In this document: in pieces, positions 22,001 to 33,800 of the stretch
Numbering within the stretch: the first letter of the stretch is position 1
How the letters are laid out: the number at the start of each line of letters is the position of its first letter
Assembly: GCF_030704535.1 (NCBI RefSeq)
Contig: NC_081816.1
Location: forward strand, 9,350,001-9,414,000
Source: Vitis vinifera
Taxonomy: Eukaryota; Streptophyta; Magnoliopsida; Vitales; Vitaceae
Reading direction: 5' to 3'
DNA length: 64,000 nucleotides
Made by a program: the position numbers and the translations under genes
The notes under the pieces: generated by a model
What the model was told of the DNA's origin: nothing
The model's database searches: none
The model's input: the letters and a program-made list of their open reading frames with translations, nothing else

Positions 22001-24025
22001 ATAAAAACCACCAGCAGAATGCGCAGCAGAAGGATCCTCATAAGACAAACATGCATCGCCTTTGTTGTTTCCACCTTCATCAGTGTATATTTTTATATTC
22101 CATGGCCATTGATCCTTATAACCTCGCTTCTGCTTAATTCTTCCAACCTGAATGATGACAGTAGCATATACAAATTAACAAACTACCACTAAATAGAAAA
22201 TGCAAAAGGTATGCACTAGTTATTAAAATTTCCTTTACCACAAAAACGTATCATAGCTGACCAAAGAAGAAATGTAATATATAGCCTAAGCATTGTAATA
22301 CATAAAGTCCAATCCTAATGGTATTTAGTTGCATAAATTAAATAATACATGGAAACCTATTTACTAGCACCCTCCCAAATAACAGTAGCATGCCTCTTCC
22401 CAGTAGGAAAAATTAAATAATATAATCTTACACAGATGAACTATAGGAAACTCAAGCACCACTGGAATATGCATAAGAAAGAGCAAATAGGTGCAAGTGC
22501 TATCAACTTTAAAATTGCATTGTAATCTATGTGCATTTAATTAGAAAAGAAAGAAAATAAATTTTACTTGTCCAATGCCACCAAAAAGCTCTCTCAATTC
22601 ATCAACAGTCACATCCGGTGGCAAATTTGATATGTAAATTCTTGAATTATCACAAGAATCCCCACAATTTTCATCGCATTGCTTCACCTTAACAGGGGCC
22701 TCAGTAGTACTGCCTCCACCTCCACCTCCACCTCCACCCCCAGCATAACCACCTCCCTGTTGTCTGGGACCACCAAATCCACCATCATATCCACCAGCAG
22801 GTGGACCAGCCCGACCACCACCTCTTGTATCACCTAGACCATCATAACCACTCGCAGGGCCGCCATATGATGGGGGATACGATGTAGGCCCACCAGTGTA
22901 GCTTGTTGGTGGAGGAACAGCCTCTCCACCATAATTAGTGTTTCCACCAAAAGAATTTGGAGGAGGATAATATCCAGCAGACCCACCACCATAAGATTGG
23001 GGTGCAGCTGGAGGAACTTGTCCAAAACCACCATCTCCACCCCCACCTCTTGCCTGATTACCACCATAAGAACCCCCTCTACTACCACCCTCATAATTAC
23101 CACCTCTATTGCCTCCACTGCCACCCTCATAATTACCACCTCTTCCCCCTCGATTACCACCAAATCCCCCACCACTTCCTCCTCTGTTATAGCCGCCGCC
23201 ACCACCACGATCGCTGCCTGCACCAGCAGGAGAGGGTGCACCGCATTTGTTACACTCAACTCTTCTTGCAAAGTTCAGATTCCCGCAGCTACACCCAAAT
23301 GCCCAATTTCAGTAACAACTCCATCAAAAAGTGAAATCAAAAGGAAAGCCCTTGATACTATGTGATACACCATATGAGAATAGGAAAAAGAAATTCAACA
23401 TGAAACAGATCTTAAAGGGAAAAAATTTACCTTGGATTGGGGCAAAGCCAATCCCCATCTCTGCCGCTTCCTCCCCGGCCACCTCCCCTTCCACCGCCGC
23501 CACCACCTCGGCCGCCACGATCCCCTCCTTGGTATCCTCCGCCACCTCCACCTCCTGAAAAGCAAAGACGAAATTTTGGAAGGAAAAACGAAAGTGAATG
23601 ACCCTAGTTATACTGAGGAAAGAACAGAAAAGAATTAGAAAACTGAGCGGTACTCCGACAATAAAAAAAAAACCAAATCAACTAAGCCGAATTGTTGTAC
23701 TAAACTAAGATAAGCACGTTATTATTTTCCCGTCTCTTAAATAAAGAAACAATAAAAAAATTGGATGACTAGGGAGAACAAAAAAGATTGAAGTACCTCG
23801 ATTCTGTGAATTACCCCCATATCCTCCTCCACCACCTCCTCTGCCCCCACCGCCACCGTACCCTCCACCCCGTCCACCACCTCCGCCACCACTATTACCC
23901 CCATAACCTCCCCCACCGCCTCCGCCACCATATCCTCCTCCTCCGTATCCACCGCCACCGCCGTAGCCTCCGGAGGAGGGAGGCTGACCCGATTCGTCGC
24001 CGTCGTGACCGTACACACCAGACAT
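13073..24025 (-). CDS. TAF15B: TFIID subunit 15b-like, FUS/TAF15-type RNA-binding protein
   Basis: Six exons join in frame: 23797-24025, 23431-23554, 22568-23288, 21997-22147, 21840-21921 and 13073-13190. They give 474 residues, against roughly 420 in Arabidopsis TAF15b. The N terminus (MSGVYGHDG) leads into a long Gly-rich region (about 20-110). A RanBP2-type zinc finger follows at about 110-135, with W112 and four Cys spaced x4, x10 and x2. A Gly/Tyr/Pro-rich linker comes next, then an RRM at about 334-415 with RNP2 (IYISNL) and RNP1 (KGDACLSY), and an Arg-Gly tail ending in [10 protein letters not shown]. Proteins of this family bind RNA or single-stranded DNA, associate with TFIID, and act in the nucleus and in RNA granules. 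The last exon is 118 bp and its phase fits exon 5 exactly, even though they are 8.6 kb apart. That intron carries two LINE fragments and a tandem duplication. Exon boundaries are by eye but all phases agree. Confidence 0.93.
15345..18258 (+). mobile_element. LINE-A: 5'-truncated L1-type retrotransposon, degenerate
   Basis: This runs antisense to the host gene. Fragments of one non-LTR reverse transcriptase follow in order across several stops and frameshifts. First is an endonuclease-RT linker ([23 protein letters not shown] in degenerate form). Then come RT motifs at 15,786-16,364 ([36 protein letters not shown]), the palm motif [10 protein letters not shown] near 16,640, and [17 protein letters not shown] and [13 protein letters not shown] zinc-binding RT C-terminal region lies near 17,740-17,960 ([18 protein letters not shown]). 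The 3' end is acttataaaaaaataaataa. The endonuclease and ORF1 are missing, so it was 5'-truncated on insertion. No target duplication was identified. Confidence 0.85.
18425..20450 (-). mobile_element. LINE-B: 5'-truncated L1-type retrotransposon, degenerate
   Basis: Read on the minus strand this is the same family as LINE-A, beginning later, within the RT domain. It shows GTSLGFF near 20,400, a palm motif degenerated to LLFTND near 20,200, then [31 protein letters not shown], the RT C-terminal region ([22 protein letters not shown] near 19,100-19,300) and [12 protein letters not shown] near 18,850. The 3' tail is A-rich near 18,425-18,460. The catalytic Asp pair is broken (D to N). It lies in the same orientation as the host TAF15b transcript. 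Confidence 0.82.
21020..21450. repeat. Tandem duplication, unit about 225 bp, in TAF15b intron
   Basis: The phrases aaagtccaaccaatgtctat and gaggacacagtctatgacca occur at about 21,031 and 21,129 and again about 225 bp further on. The two copies differ by scattered substitutions and small indels. Confidence 0.85.
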
Positions 24026-24030
24026 GTTCT

Positions 24031-24104
24031 CTAGGGTTTTCCTTAGGGCTTGTTTTTCTAGAGAGAAATAGAGAGAGAAAGGACCTAGGGTTTGACTTAT
24101 AAAG
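24031..24104 (-). promoter_or_regulatory. TAF15b core promoter: TATA-like box and two telo-boxes
   Basis: On the minus strand, ctttataag at about 24,096-24,104 lies about 75 bp upstream of the ATG and could be a TATA box. Two aaaccctag telo-box motifs lie at 24,085-24,093 and 24,031-24,039. Telo-boxes are known in plant promoters and leaders of translation and housekeeping genes. Function here is inferred. Confidence 0.5.
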
Positions 24105-25123
24105 GCCTCCGCCAGCCCAGACTTCCCTTTGTTTTCAACTTTTCCAGCCAAACAGTTCCCTAATATGAAAATTTTGGGTAATGATCCACTGTGTCTCGGT
24201 ATAGCGTTGCTCATATGCAACAAATTTTTATTTTAAAAAAATAAAAAGAAATTATGAAATTAATGAATTATGCAATGAAAGTAATTCCCAACTCATATAT
24301 CTTTTTTATTTAAAATTTTTATGTTTTAAGTATTTAATTTAATTATTATTAAAAAATTAGTAAAATTATTTAGAGAGAGTTTTTAAAAAGAGATTTATAA
24401 TTTAAGATTATTCCTTTTTTCTTTCATTCTATGATATGAGGAGTTTAAGTAAATAAAAGGTAAATTTAAATGTGATAAATTATTTAAAATTTTATTTCTC
24501 TTATTTTCTTTTCTAGAATAAGAAATAAAAATCAAGAATGTATAAATTTATAACATTTTTTATTTTCATAATAAATTAAAAAGTCTTTTGAAAGAATCAT
24601 GAACCAGTACTAGTGTTTCCCTGCAAAAACCCCATTCTAAGTAAGAGATTCTAAAGATTTTGAATTTGAATTTGAAATTATCTAAATAATTAAGAATTAA
24701 ATCAAATATAGGTAAACAAGTGTGCTCAAGAAAGGGAGAGGTTTTTCCCATCCAAGGATTAAAACACCCACAATATTTTTTATACTTTTATGGATGTTTT
24801 ATGAAAAATAATACAGAAATTAGAAAAAAAAAAAAAAAGAGGATGGCTTCACAGGATGCTAATAGATTGAGATGGTACTTTCTACTCTGGAAATTTTCAG
24901 TGAACAGCTAAATCCCATTACAAATGGGAACAATCACAGAGCTTTGAAGTGAACAAGGGGTGGAACCTCAAAGTCATTCCATTCCCCCCTCTCTTTTCCA
25001 TCTAAAAATAGAGCAAACAAAACTTGAACAGTTGAACCTTGCACAACCCCAGAAGACATCCACAACAGGAGGCTTTTTGATGAAAATGACTGAAAGAACT
25101 CTTACTGGAATTGTTGTATGATG
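24105..25123. other. AT-rich spacer between TAF15b and GH17 genes
   Basis: This contains the upstream region of TAF15b and the 3' flank of the GH17 gene. It is AT-rich between about 24,240 and 24,840. No coding signal was seen. Confidence 0.5.
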
Positions 25124-28100
25124 TTAAAACTGGGAAAAACATACCAAAATGGTTGCTGCTGCCAAGAGCATTTGGTGGAGAAGATGAAGCGGATGAAGCG
25201 AGGATGAATGAGAAGTGTGGAGCTGAATAGAAAATCTGCATTTCTCCATTGATGGGTCGACAGTAGTGATCAAACCCAACCCGCCAAAGTCACAGCTAGC
25301 TGCTTGTTGATTATGTTGCTGGTAGTAGCTGTTGAATGAATAAGATATGCTTGCGGGCCAACTGATGTTGAAACAGGAGCTGCCAGGAGATAGAGCAGTG
25401 CAGTCTGCGACTGAGCATGCCTCTGATGCACTAGCAGTTGCGTTGGACAAGTCTCGGTTGTTGTTCACAACACACCATCTGGAAGGAAGGTAGTTGACGT
25501 TCTGTGCATTTACTAGGTTTCTTGATCCCTGGCCTAGGTCTACATGGTACTTAGCTTGGCCGTCAAAGGTGAACAGACCCCAATGCCTTTCAAAATTTCC
25601 TGCGGCTATGCTTCTTTGATCCTCATCTAAGAGGGAAAAGATGTATGTTTCAGTTGGTGGAACTCGAGGCCTCAGTGGGGTTCCTGATTTGCTCTGGAGG
25701 TGCCTTATGAGGCCTTTCATGAAGGTCTCTGCTACGGATGAGGTAGCATTGGCTGCTCCATCAGTAGGCCAACCAATCTGCCCAACAACAATATCCATTT
25801 CCGGATATCCAACTGTTGATAATGCAGTAACCACAGTATCATAGATCAAGTCAAAGCTATTTTTGTAGGTTCTGTGGCTGTCACTGTGAGGATGTGCGGT
25901 TTCTTTGAAGATGGAGAAGTCGAGGGATATGTTCTTGTTCTGGTGGAGACTCAGGAAAGGTGAGATGTTCACAAAGAAAGGCGAGTGATGCTTGTTGAGA
26001 AATGTGAGGAGGTGGCTCATGGTTTTGTTGAGATCAGACCTGAAATGCCCTTTTGAGGGCAGGTTGGATTCTGACTGGATGGTATCAGAACTGAAAGGAA
26101 CCACGACCTTCACCTCGCTTGCCAAGTTTGCCCTGATCAAGGCTGTCTGGATGTTTGTTGCTGCTCCAATTACAAATGGATGAAACTGGTCACCATAACT
26201 TTGCAGGAATGGCTCATCTCCGACAGCAACATACCTGTAAACAGTTCACTTAGTTGGTACAGGGTGAATGAAAAGGAGATACCCAAACCAAATCAATCAA
26301 GTTATCAAAACAATAAAAACAAATAAAGAATGGATGGTTGTGCAGCTTATAGCCTATGAAACTCCCAAAAGGATTCATTTATTGGTTTGATATAACTCAC
26401 AGAGATATAACTTAACGTACGAAGAGAAGGATTATTTCCTCCAGCTTTGAGTTCAGTGCTACTCTCATAAACAACTGCTCTTACTAGATTTTTTTTTTTT
26501 TTTTGATAGGTAAAACAAAGAGTATATTTTAAAGGAAATGCCCAAACGGCGTCCCAAACTAGTTGTTCCTATGCTTGGAGCTAATATCAAGTATAGGCTA
26601 ATCTTCGACAAAATAGAGTCTGCCAGAAGCTCAATGTTATATTAGATTTATCTTACAAATCAATAACAGAATAAACTCACTGTCCAGGGAAATGACTATA
26701 AAAGAGGAGACACAGGAGCTCAATTATAAGATTCCAACCCCAAAGAAACTGCACTCCTATGAAATGAAAAGCCTATCAATAAATGGTTTTTCCTTTTTCT
26801 TGCCATGGAGAGGGTGAGTTTGGTGGGGATTTTGAGTGGGTTAACCAAACCTACATACTGTAAAAAAGAAGTCATCAAAAGACACTTCACTATGACTCAC
26901 GGGATTAGATTCATTTGTCACAGTGGCAAACAAGTCTACATCACTGATATTGCCAGAGTGCAGCTCCAGGGCTAACATAATGCTAAACTGAAGCCCAGAT
27001 AAACCTGACCAAATAAATATACATAAATGCCCCCAATAACTTATTAAACAAACAGTTTGATATGTCTCATACATCAGCAGTTCCATTCATAGCTTCCAAA
27101 CCAGGCATCCTTTCAAGAAGTAAACATCCCTAAAAATGTCAACTACTATATCCCAGCCATTAAAGAATTTTAAGACCTTTGCTAAGCCTGAATAGATCAG
27201 TAAAACCTTTTTATAAAGAATAAACCCACTTGCACAAATACACTATCCTTCATGCTCACCATAAACCCATTCAAAATGCTGCCGGTTAGAATGCATGATG
27301 ATCGTTTTCATTGCCTATCCCAAAAAATAAATGAATAAATAATATATCATTTTTCATTAACAGCATGGAGCACATGAGCAATGTTTGAGAAAGGAGTTCT
27401 TGATGCAAAAAAATCCAAGAAAAGAAGAATCTTGGATCCCAGAATGCCTACAATCAGTGGATATCTGCATGTAATGGCTTTATAAGTGTGGCACAGTAGA
27501 AAAGGAATAAGAGAATTACAGGCATTTTGCTCAATATCTGCAGCAACAGGCACACCCATCCTCTCAAAATTGATTTTTATGCGACTATTCTTATGAAACA
27601 AAACAAGAACAAATTGTGAGTGGCTTATTACCTTCACAATTCATCTACATACATAGAGGTAGTTCATTCCCTTCTGATTGGGTTAACCACTCAATCCTCC
27701 TCAACTATCACCTAAGCATGCACCAGATTTACTCGGCATTTGAGTGAAACAGCAATATGATGACACCCAGAAACTGGTATCAAGCCCATTTCTTGAAAAT
27801 AAGCAAGTCATTTACAGATTTAAAAGGGATATGCTGCAAGAAAACCCTTAAAAGTAGCTGCATTCATCAAGTGGACTAGGACTTTGAACTTAGGGCTTCT
27901 AGAGGAGAATATAGAAGTAGGTTTAGGCATGGAACAGGGGTTAAATTTGCCATGGTTTAAGGTAGGGCTTGAAATGAAAGGAAAATCTTGCTGAAATTTC
28001 TAGATGGCAATGGAATCTCAGAATTTTAGTGTTCAGGTAGCCGGTAAGAACAGATTTAGAGTTTAATTTAAACAGTAGGGTGCTTGGAAAAAAATAGGGG

Positions 28101-29298
28101 TAATGAGCATCTCGGCTTAGAATTTTTTTTTTTTTGAGAAGTAGGCATCTCGGCTTAGAATTAATGGTGCCATAGCAGCAACCAAAGTAAAACATAATCT
28201 CATCATTGATGGGTGGGAAAATCCACATATTGTTTCTATTCATTAACTTACTGAATTGTTTCTAAAGTTGTCGCTTACATAGAAGCACAATGTCACAAAA
28301 TCTCTCTACTATAAAAGGGGACTACCAAATAAATTGCCAAATAGAACTCAGATTAAAGAAGCTGCAACCAAACTACAAACCAAAAACCTTTTATAAGGCC
28401 TCGTTCCAAATCCTACTCCTCAAAGTGCATAAGAAAGCCTAATCTTCAAAAGCAATAGGAGTGAAACTGAACTAACATTCTAGCCAACCAAAATACAAAA
28501 CCAACCAAGTAGTTATCTACATTCCAAAGCCCAAATCATGTAAACAAAACCTCGAGTACAAGAATCCCGTAACCAGCAACATCTTCTTGTTTCCATAAAG
28601 AACAACTCTGTTTGGTTGCCAAGAAAATGTAGGAAACAGAAATGAATTTGAAGTTTTGATGTTTTACATCTTCCTCATTTGAAACCCAATTAACCAAAAA
28701 AACCCCTTCAATAGAGCTCAAACACAACTCTGTGGCCTAAGTTGTTTTCTTTAATCTTTCTAGAAATCAAAACAACAATAACCACAGAACCCAAACTCCC
28801 CATTTCCTTCAGTTTCCTTCATTTTCCTACTTTTTTCTCAGCAACCAAACGAAGAGGAAAAACACACCAAACAATACTCAGAAACCGAGACCCCGATACA
28901 ATCAAACCAGAAATGAAAAAACACAAACCCACAAGAGAAAAACAGAAAATATACTCGATTCGAACTCCACTGCCTCTGCCACTACTGGAGACGTATCGGG
29001 TGACATTATCATGGACCCAGCTCTCCGCAGCTTTCTTGGAAGAGTTCAAGCTCCTGAGCATGGAATTGGGAATCCCAACAGTGACAGCAATTTTAGAACC
29101 AGAAAGAGCTTGAAGAACAAGTGGGTCAGCGTCAAAAAGCTTCACTCTGGCGATGTTGTTGTTCTTCAAGAGCTCCACCACCCTGGGCGGTGGGAGAGGG
29201 TGGGAAGCGGCGGTGCCCCAGTTGAGGCCAATGGCAGTAGCCCTAGTGGTGGAGGAGGATATGCAGAGGAGCAGGATCAGACAAAGATTTGGAGGCAT
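25124..29298 (-). CDS. GH17 (glucan endo-1,3-beta-glucosidase-like) with X8/CBM43, probably GPI-anchored
   Basis: Two exons, 28955-29298 and 25124-26234, give 484 residues, the usual size for GH17-X8 proteins. The ATG at 29,296-29,298 (MPPNLCLILLLC) starts a signal peptide; a longer in-frame ORF upstream would bury it. The mature protein opens with IGLNWGTAASHPLPP, the typical GH17 start. The general-acid motif reads VGDEPF (E122). The nucleophile motif, usually GEIGW or SETGW, reads VGQIGWPTDG, with Gln at residue 267 (codon 25,778-25,780). An X8/CBM43 domain begins near residue 367 (RWCVVNN, with conserved Cys). The C-terminal 20 residues are hydrophobic, suggesting a GPI signal. Family members act on callose or beta-1,3-glucan at the wall or plasmodesmata. 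The Gln makes normal retaining hydrolysis doubtful, so binding through X8 may be its main role. The 3' end could alternatively be spliced (see findings). Confidence 0.88.
26488..26600 (-). mobile_element. Short retroelement 3' end (T-run plus gataggtaaaa)
   Basis: A run of about 17 T followed by gataggtaaaacaaagag looks like the 3' tail of a minus-strand LINE or SINE, because other LINE ends in this window read acttatcaaaa on their own strand. The right boundary and target duplication were not found, so the end coordinate is arbitrary. It lies in intron 1 of the GH17 gene. Confidence 0.35.
28107..28162 (-). mobile_element. Nearly empty LINE insertion with perfect 18-bp target duplication
   Basis: The 18-mer gcatctcggcttagaatt occurs at 28,107-28,124 and again at 28,145-28,162. 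Between them is a 20-bp insert that reads on the minus strand as ctacttctc followed by a run of A. That is a poly(A) tail plus about nine bases of an element 3' end. It lies in GH17 intron 1. Confidence 0.8.
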
Positions 29299-30851
29299 TG
29301 TTTTTGGGGGCAGAAACAGGGTGTGGTCAGCTTGAGAATTTTGTTGAGGGTTTGTGTTTCTTGCTTTGTTGTTTGTGGGGTATGAACCACCTGGATCACA
29401 CTTGGGTGTCCTATCGAGTTTGGACATTCCAAATGAATTGTTTCAAGTTGTTTGAAAGTTTTTAGATTAAGATTGCATTTAAGATTACATTTGCAGTGTT
29501 TTCTAATAAAAGTGTTTTCAGTGATTCTAGGCCCTGATTTATGAAACACTTTTCCAAAGTAATTTTTAAAAAATATTTTATGATGTTATAGGGAACAAAA
29601 ATTTCTTAAGAGACAAAAACTTGTTTTTAATATTTTTAAAATAAATTTTATATTTAATATTTTATTTTTAGTCCTTTTTTATATTTATATAATTATTTTT
29701 TAAAATATAAAAAAAAAATAAATGAAAACGATTATAAGACATTCTTAAAACCATCATATTTTATATTTTTAAAATAAAAAATAAAAAATAATTATCTTGT
29801 TACCAAACGTAATTTTATATATTTTTCTATAAAAACAAAAACCTATTTAAAAAATAAAATTACCAAATATAATCTAATTTTTCTAAAAGTACTTTTGAGC
29901 GAATTCTTTATCATGTATTTTTAAAAAATTTTGAAGTATTTTTTTTTCCATTTTTTAAAAATGCTTTGCAAGATAAAAAAAAAAAACATTTGACTCAAAT
30001 TCTTTTAGATTACTTTGTCATTTAGATTCAACAAATTTCTTGCAATTTCCTTTTCAATTGTGAAAACAATTGCACAAAAAAAATAAGAGGCTCTTTCTTT
30101 GTTAAACACAAACCTAGGCGTGGGAATGCCTAACCAAAAAAAAATAATCTCATATTGGTCTATTATACCAAAAATAATAATAATAATTTTTATATGCAAG
30201 ATAAAATAAGTTAAATAATTTTTAAAAATAAAAAATAAATTATTAAAATTAAATTTATTTTTTAATTTCTTTTATTTTTCCTTTTATTATTATTTGTTAT
30301 TCTTGGCAATTTTTATGATAAATTGATAATTTGATATAATATCAAAGTTTTGATTTTATTTTTTAATATATTGGTTTTTAAAATATTGAAGGAAAATGTT
30401 AGAGAACAAATTTAAGAAAAAATATTTAAATTTAATAGATTATTTTTATATATTTTTTAAATTTTTATATAATATAATCTATATTTTATATTTTTATTTT
30501 ATTTAACTATTTTTTCTCTATTTGGTGCTTTTTCAAACCAAATTATATCTATGTAGCCAATTATTATTATTATCATTCAAATATTGATTGATGTAAGAAT
30601 CAAAATATTAAAGATAGAGCATCTTAGCCTTGATTTTATCAAAATAAATAAATAAATAGCTTTTATAATATTATTTAAACAATTAAAAATCATTTACTAA
30701 AGCTGACGTGGCAAGCCCTAGTTGGTCTGGTGACAACACTATAGAACTCTTTACCAGAGAGAAACGGAGTCCTTTGACAGAAACCCTCCTCTCCCCACCA
30801 GGCGCTGAACCTAAAACCCCTGCAAAACCCTACTAAACAACCCCTCTGAAA
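29299..30851. other. Divergent intergenic region between GH17 and TIM50
   Basis: These two genes are transcribed away from each other, so both promoters must lie here. 29,550-30,680 is extremely AT-rich with homopolymer runs. A telo-box (aaaccctac) is at 30,825-30,833, just before the TIM50 ATG. No coding signal was seen. Confidence 0.6.
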
Positions 30852-33800
30852 ATGCTTCGAATCTTGCGATCGCGTCCTCTTACGAACTCCTTCAGTTTCT
30901 ACGGTCGACCATTTTCATCAAACATCTCCGCAAACCCTCCCAAAGAAGCCATCATCTCTTCTTCTTCTTCTTCTTCTTCTTCTTCTTCTGAATCTCTTAT
31001 CAATGATCAAGCCCCCTCTGCTCCACCCTCCGAGCCAGTGGCCAAGAAATCATCATCAGCCTTTCTCAAGTTCGCCATTTTCGGCACTCTGGCTGGAGCT
31101 ACCGCCGCCGCCGGTTACGCCAGCTACGGTTCGTTTTTGGACTGTTTTTTATTTTGTTCATTTTTTGTGTCATTGTTGGAGTAATCGTGACACTGGGTTG
31201 CTTCGTGATTTGGTGGAATTGAAAGCACCCAGCTGGAAATTTTGTGGGTGTGTTTGGTTGCATGGATCGTGGAGATGGAAATGGATTTGGAGGCCTCTGA
31301 TTTGAGTTTGACTGTTTGGTTTGCTTCATTTTTTGGAATTGACTTAAATTCTTAGACCCCAGACGGAACAAAAAATTTAATAATAATAATTCTATGGTGA
31401 AAGCAAGGATTTTGTGTTTCTTAGAATAGGAATCTGTAATGGAATCAAATTCTGAACAATCACAAGGCATGTAGTGTTGGTAAATGGAAAATTGATATGG
31501 CATTTTGAATTTAATGTTTTTTCTTGCATTTGCAGCATATACCTTAGACGAAGTGGATGAGAAGACAAAGGCTTTTCGGACCTCAGCAAAGTATACCGTA
31601 GGAGATAATGCATCTTCTCTTGATGTAAGTATGGGATAAGTAATTTTTCTCATAAAATTCATGTTGCTAAATTGTTACTGTGGTTATTTTATTTGTATTT
31701 TTTAGGCAATTTTTTCAAATCAAGAGGAAATGCCATATATTTGTAAACCCATGAAAATGTTATTTATATATATATATATACATACATATTTGCTTGAATC
31801 TGCTTATTGCAGTATAATAAGTAGGATTGGCATGGTATAGGAGATCCACATGTCAAAATTCTCATTTTATACATCAATATATTGGTCTAAAATGGAAGCA
31901 ATCCAAATTTTTTGATATTTTTATGAATTCTTGATTGGAATCTTGGGGATGTTTCATTTTGGTCGTATACATTTTTGTATAATAGCTGTAGATTCAACAT
32001 CAAGCTTGTAGTTCTGATGTCGAATTTGTGTGTAGAAAAAATCATTCTCTCTGTGTAAGAATTTGTTGGGTCTCTAGCATTCCATATATTTATTAGCGGT
32101 TGTTGCTTCAGCTTGGGTCAGCAGGAGAATGACAAATATGGAATGCTTGTGGATATGAAAGATGGTGTCTTAAGGCAAGCGATCCTCTCTCCCCTTATTT
32201 ATTCATTTTGGTCATGGAGGCTCTTAGTCATTTATTAATAAAGGCTAGGGAAGGAGACTTCATTTCTAGTTTCAAGGTAGGAGGGAGGGATCGTGAGAGT
32301 GTTGAGGTGGCTTACCTGCTTTATGCTGACAATGCTATTATTTTCTATGAGGCTAGCCAAGAGTATCTAGTCTTCTGAATTGGACTCTCATGTGGCTTGA
32401 GGCAATTTTTGGGATAACGATGAACATGGGGAAGAGTGAGCTTATCCTAGTTGGGAGGTAGATAATGTGGAAGTGTTGGCTTAAGGGTTGGGATGTAGGA
32501 TGGGGGAGCTTCATTCATGTATTTGGGACTTCCTTTGAGCACGCCTTTCAAGTCAACTACAGTGTGGGATGTGCCGGAGTAGAGATTTCAAAAAAAGTTG
32601 TTGTTGTGGAAGAGATAGTATCTATTGAAAGGGGGCAAACTCACATTGATCAAGAGCACTCTATCTAGCATACTAATCTACATGTTCTTACTAGTGATTC
32701 CAAGAAAGGTGATGTTATGACTTGAGAAATTCCAAAGAGGCTTCTACTGTGGGAGTGGAGCTCTTGAAAAAAAAATAGCCTCATCTAGTCAAGTGGTCTA
32801 TAGTTTACAAACCCAAGAAAAAGGGGCCTTGACATTAAAAATCTATCTATTTTAAACTCTGCTCTTTTGGGTAGGTGGGGTTCAGGATTTGCCTTCAAAA
32901 GAAAACCTTTATGGCAGTGGGTTATCATTAGTAAGTTGAGGGAAGAAGGGAGAGGTTGGTGCATCAGTGTGCCATAGGAAGGTTTTGGTGAAGGATTGTG
33001 GAAGGCAATAAGGAACAAATGTGAGGTTTTTCAAAGTGGGGTTCACTTTATTGGAGGGGACAGAAGGAGGGTAAGGTTTTGTTCAAATAGGTGGTGTGGT
33101 GATTCCCCTTTGAGGGACTCCTTCCCGCCTTATATGTCATTGCTAGTTCAAAAGGCTTATGGGTAGCAGATGCATGGAAGCAGGTCAAGGAGAGGGGTCT
33201 TTGGAGCGTTGGCTTTTTTAGGCAATTCCATGATTGAGAATTAGAGATGGTCGAGACTTTTTTGAGTAGTCTTCAAAAGTATATAGTGATAAGTGAGATG
33301 GGTACGAAGGATAGGATGACTTGGTTGGAGTCTAAACATGGTATGCTCTCAATCAAGGCCTTTTCCAGCTAGTATTATTTGGAAGTTTGGAACCTATGGA
33401 TGTTGTTGAGAGTGGGGTTGTTTGTATGGGAAGCATTATAGGGAAGGATTGTATCAGTTGACAAAGAAGATGAGTTTGTAGCAAACAAATGTTACATGTG
33501 TAAACTGGAAGAAGAATGTGTTGACCCTACTCTTCAACATTGTGTCTCAACAAGCATGTTGTGACAATTGGTCTTTTCCATGTTTGGGATAGTTTGGGTG
33601 AGATCACCTTCAACAAGACTGATCTTGCTTAGGTAGAAGGGGTTCTATGCTGGGAAGAGATTGAGGAAAGCATGGGCAATTGCCCCTTCATGATTATTTT
33701 GGACATTCTAGAGAGCAAAATTAAAGGCTTTTGATGATGTGAAACATTTGGAGCAAGTACTCAACTCATTGTTTATGTGCAATTTTTTGGATTGCGTAAG

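Noticed and set aside
22834-23365. Val/Ile-rich minus-strand frame and His- or Thr-rich plus-strand frames
   Set aside because: These are other-frame readings of the Gly-rich TAF15b exon 3.
28742-29113. Plus-strand open frame over the GH17 first exon
   Set aside because: It is antisense to a well-supported coding exon and has no recognisable domain.
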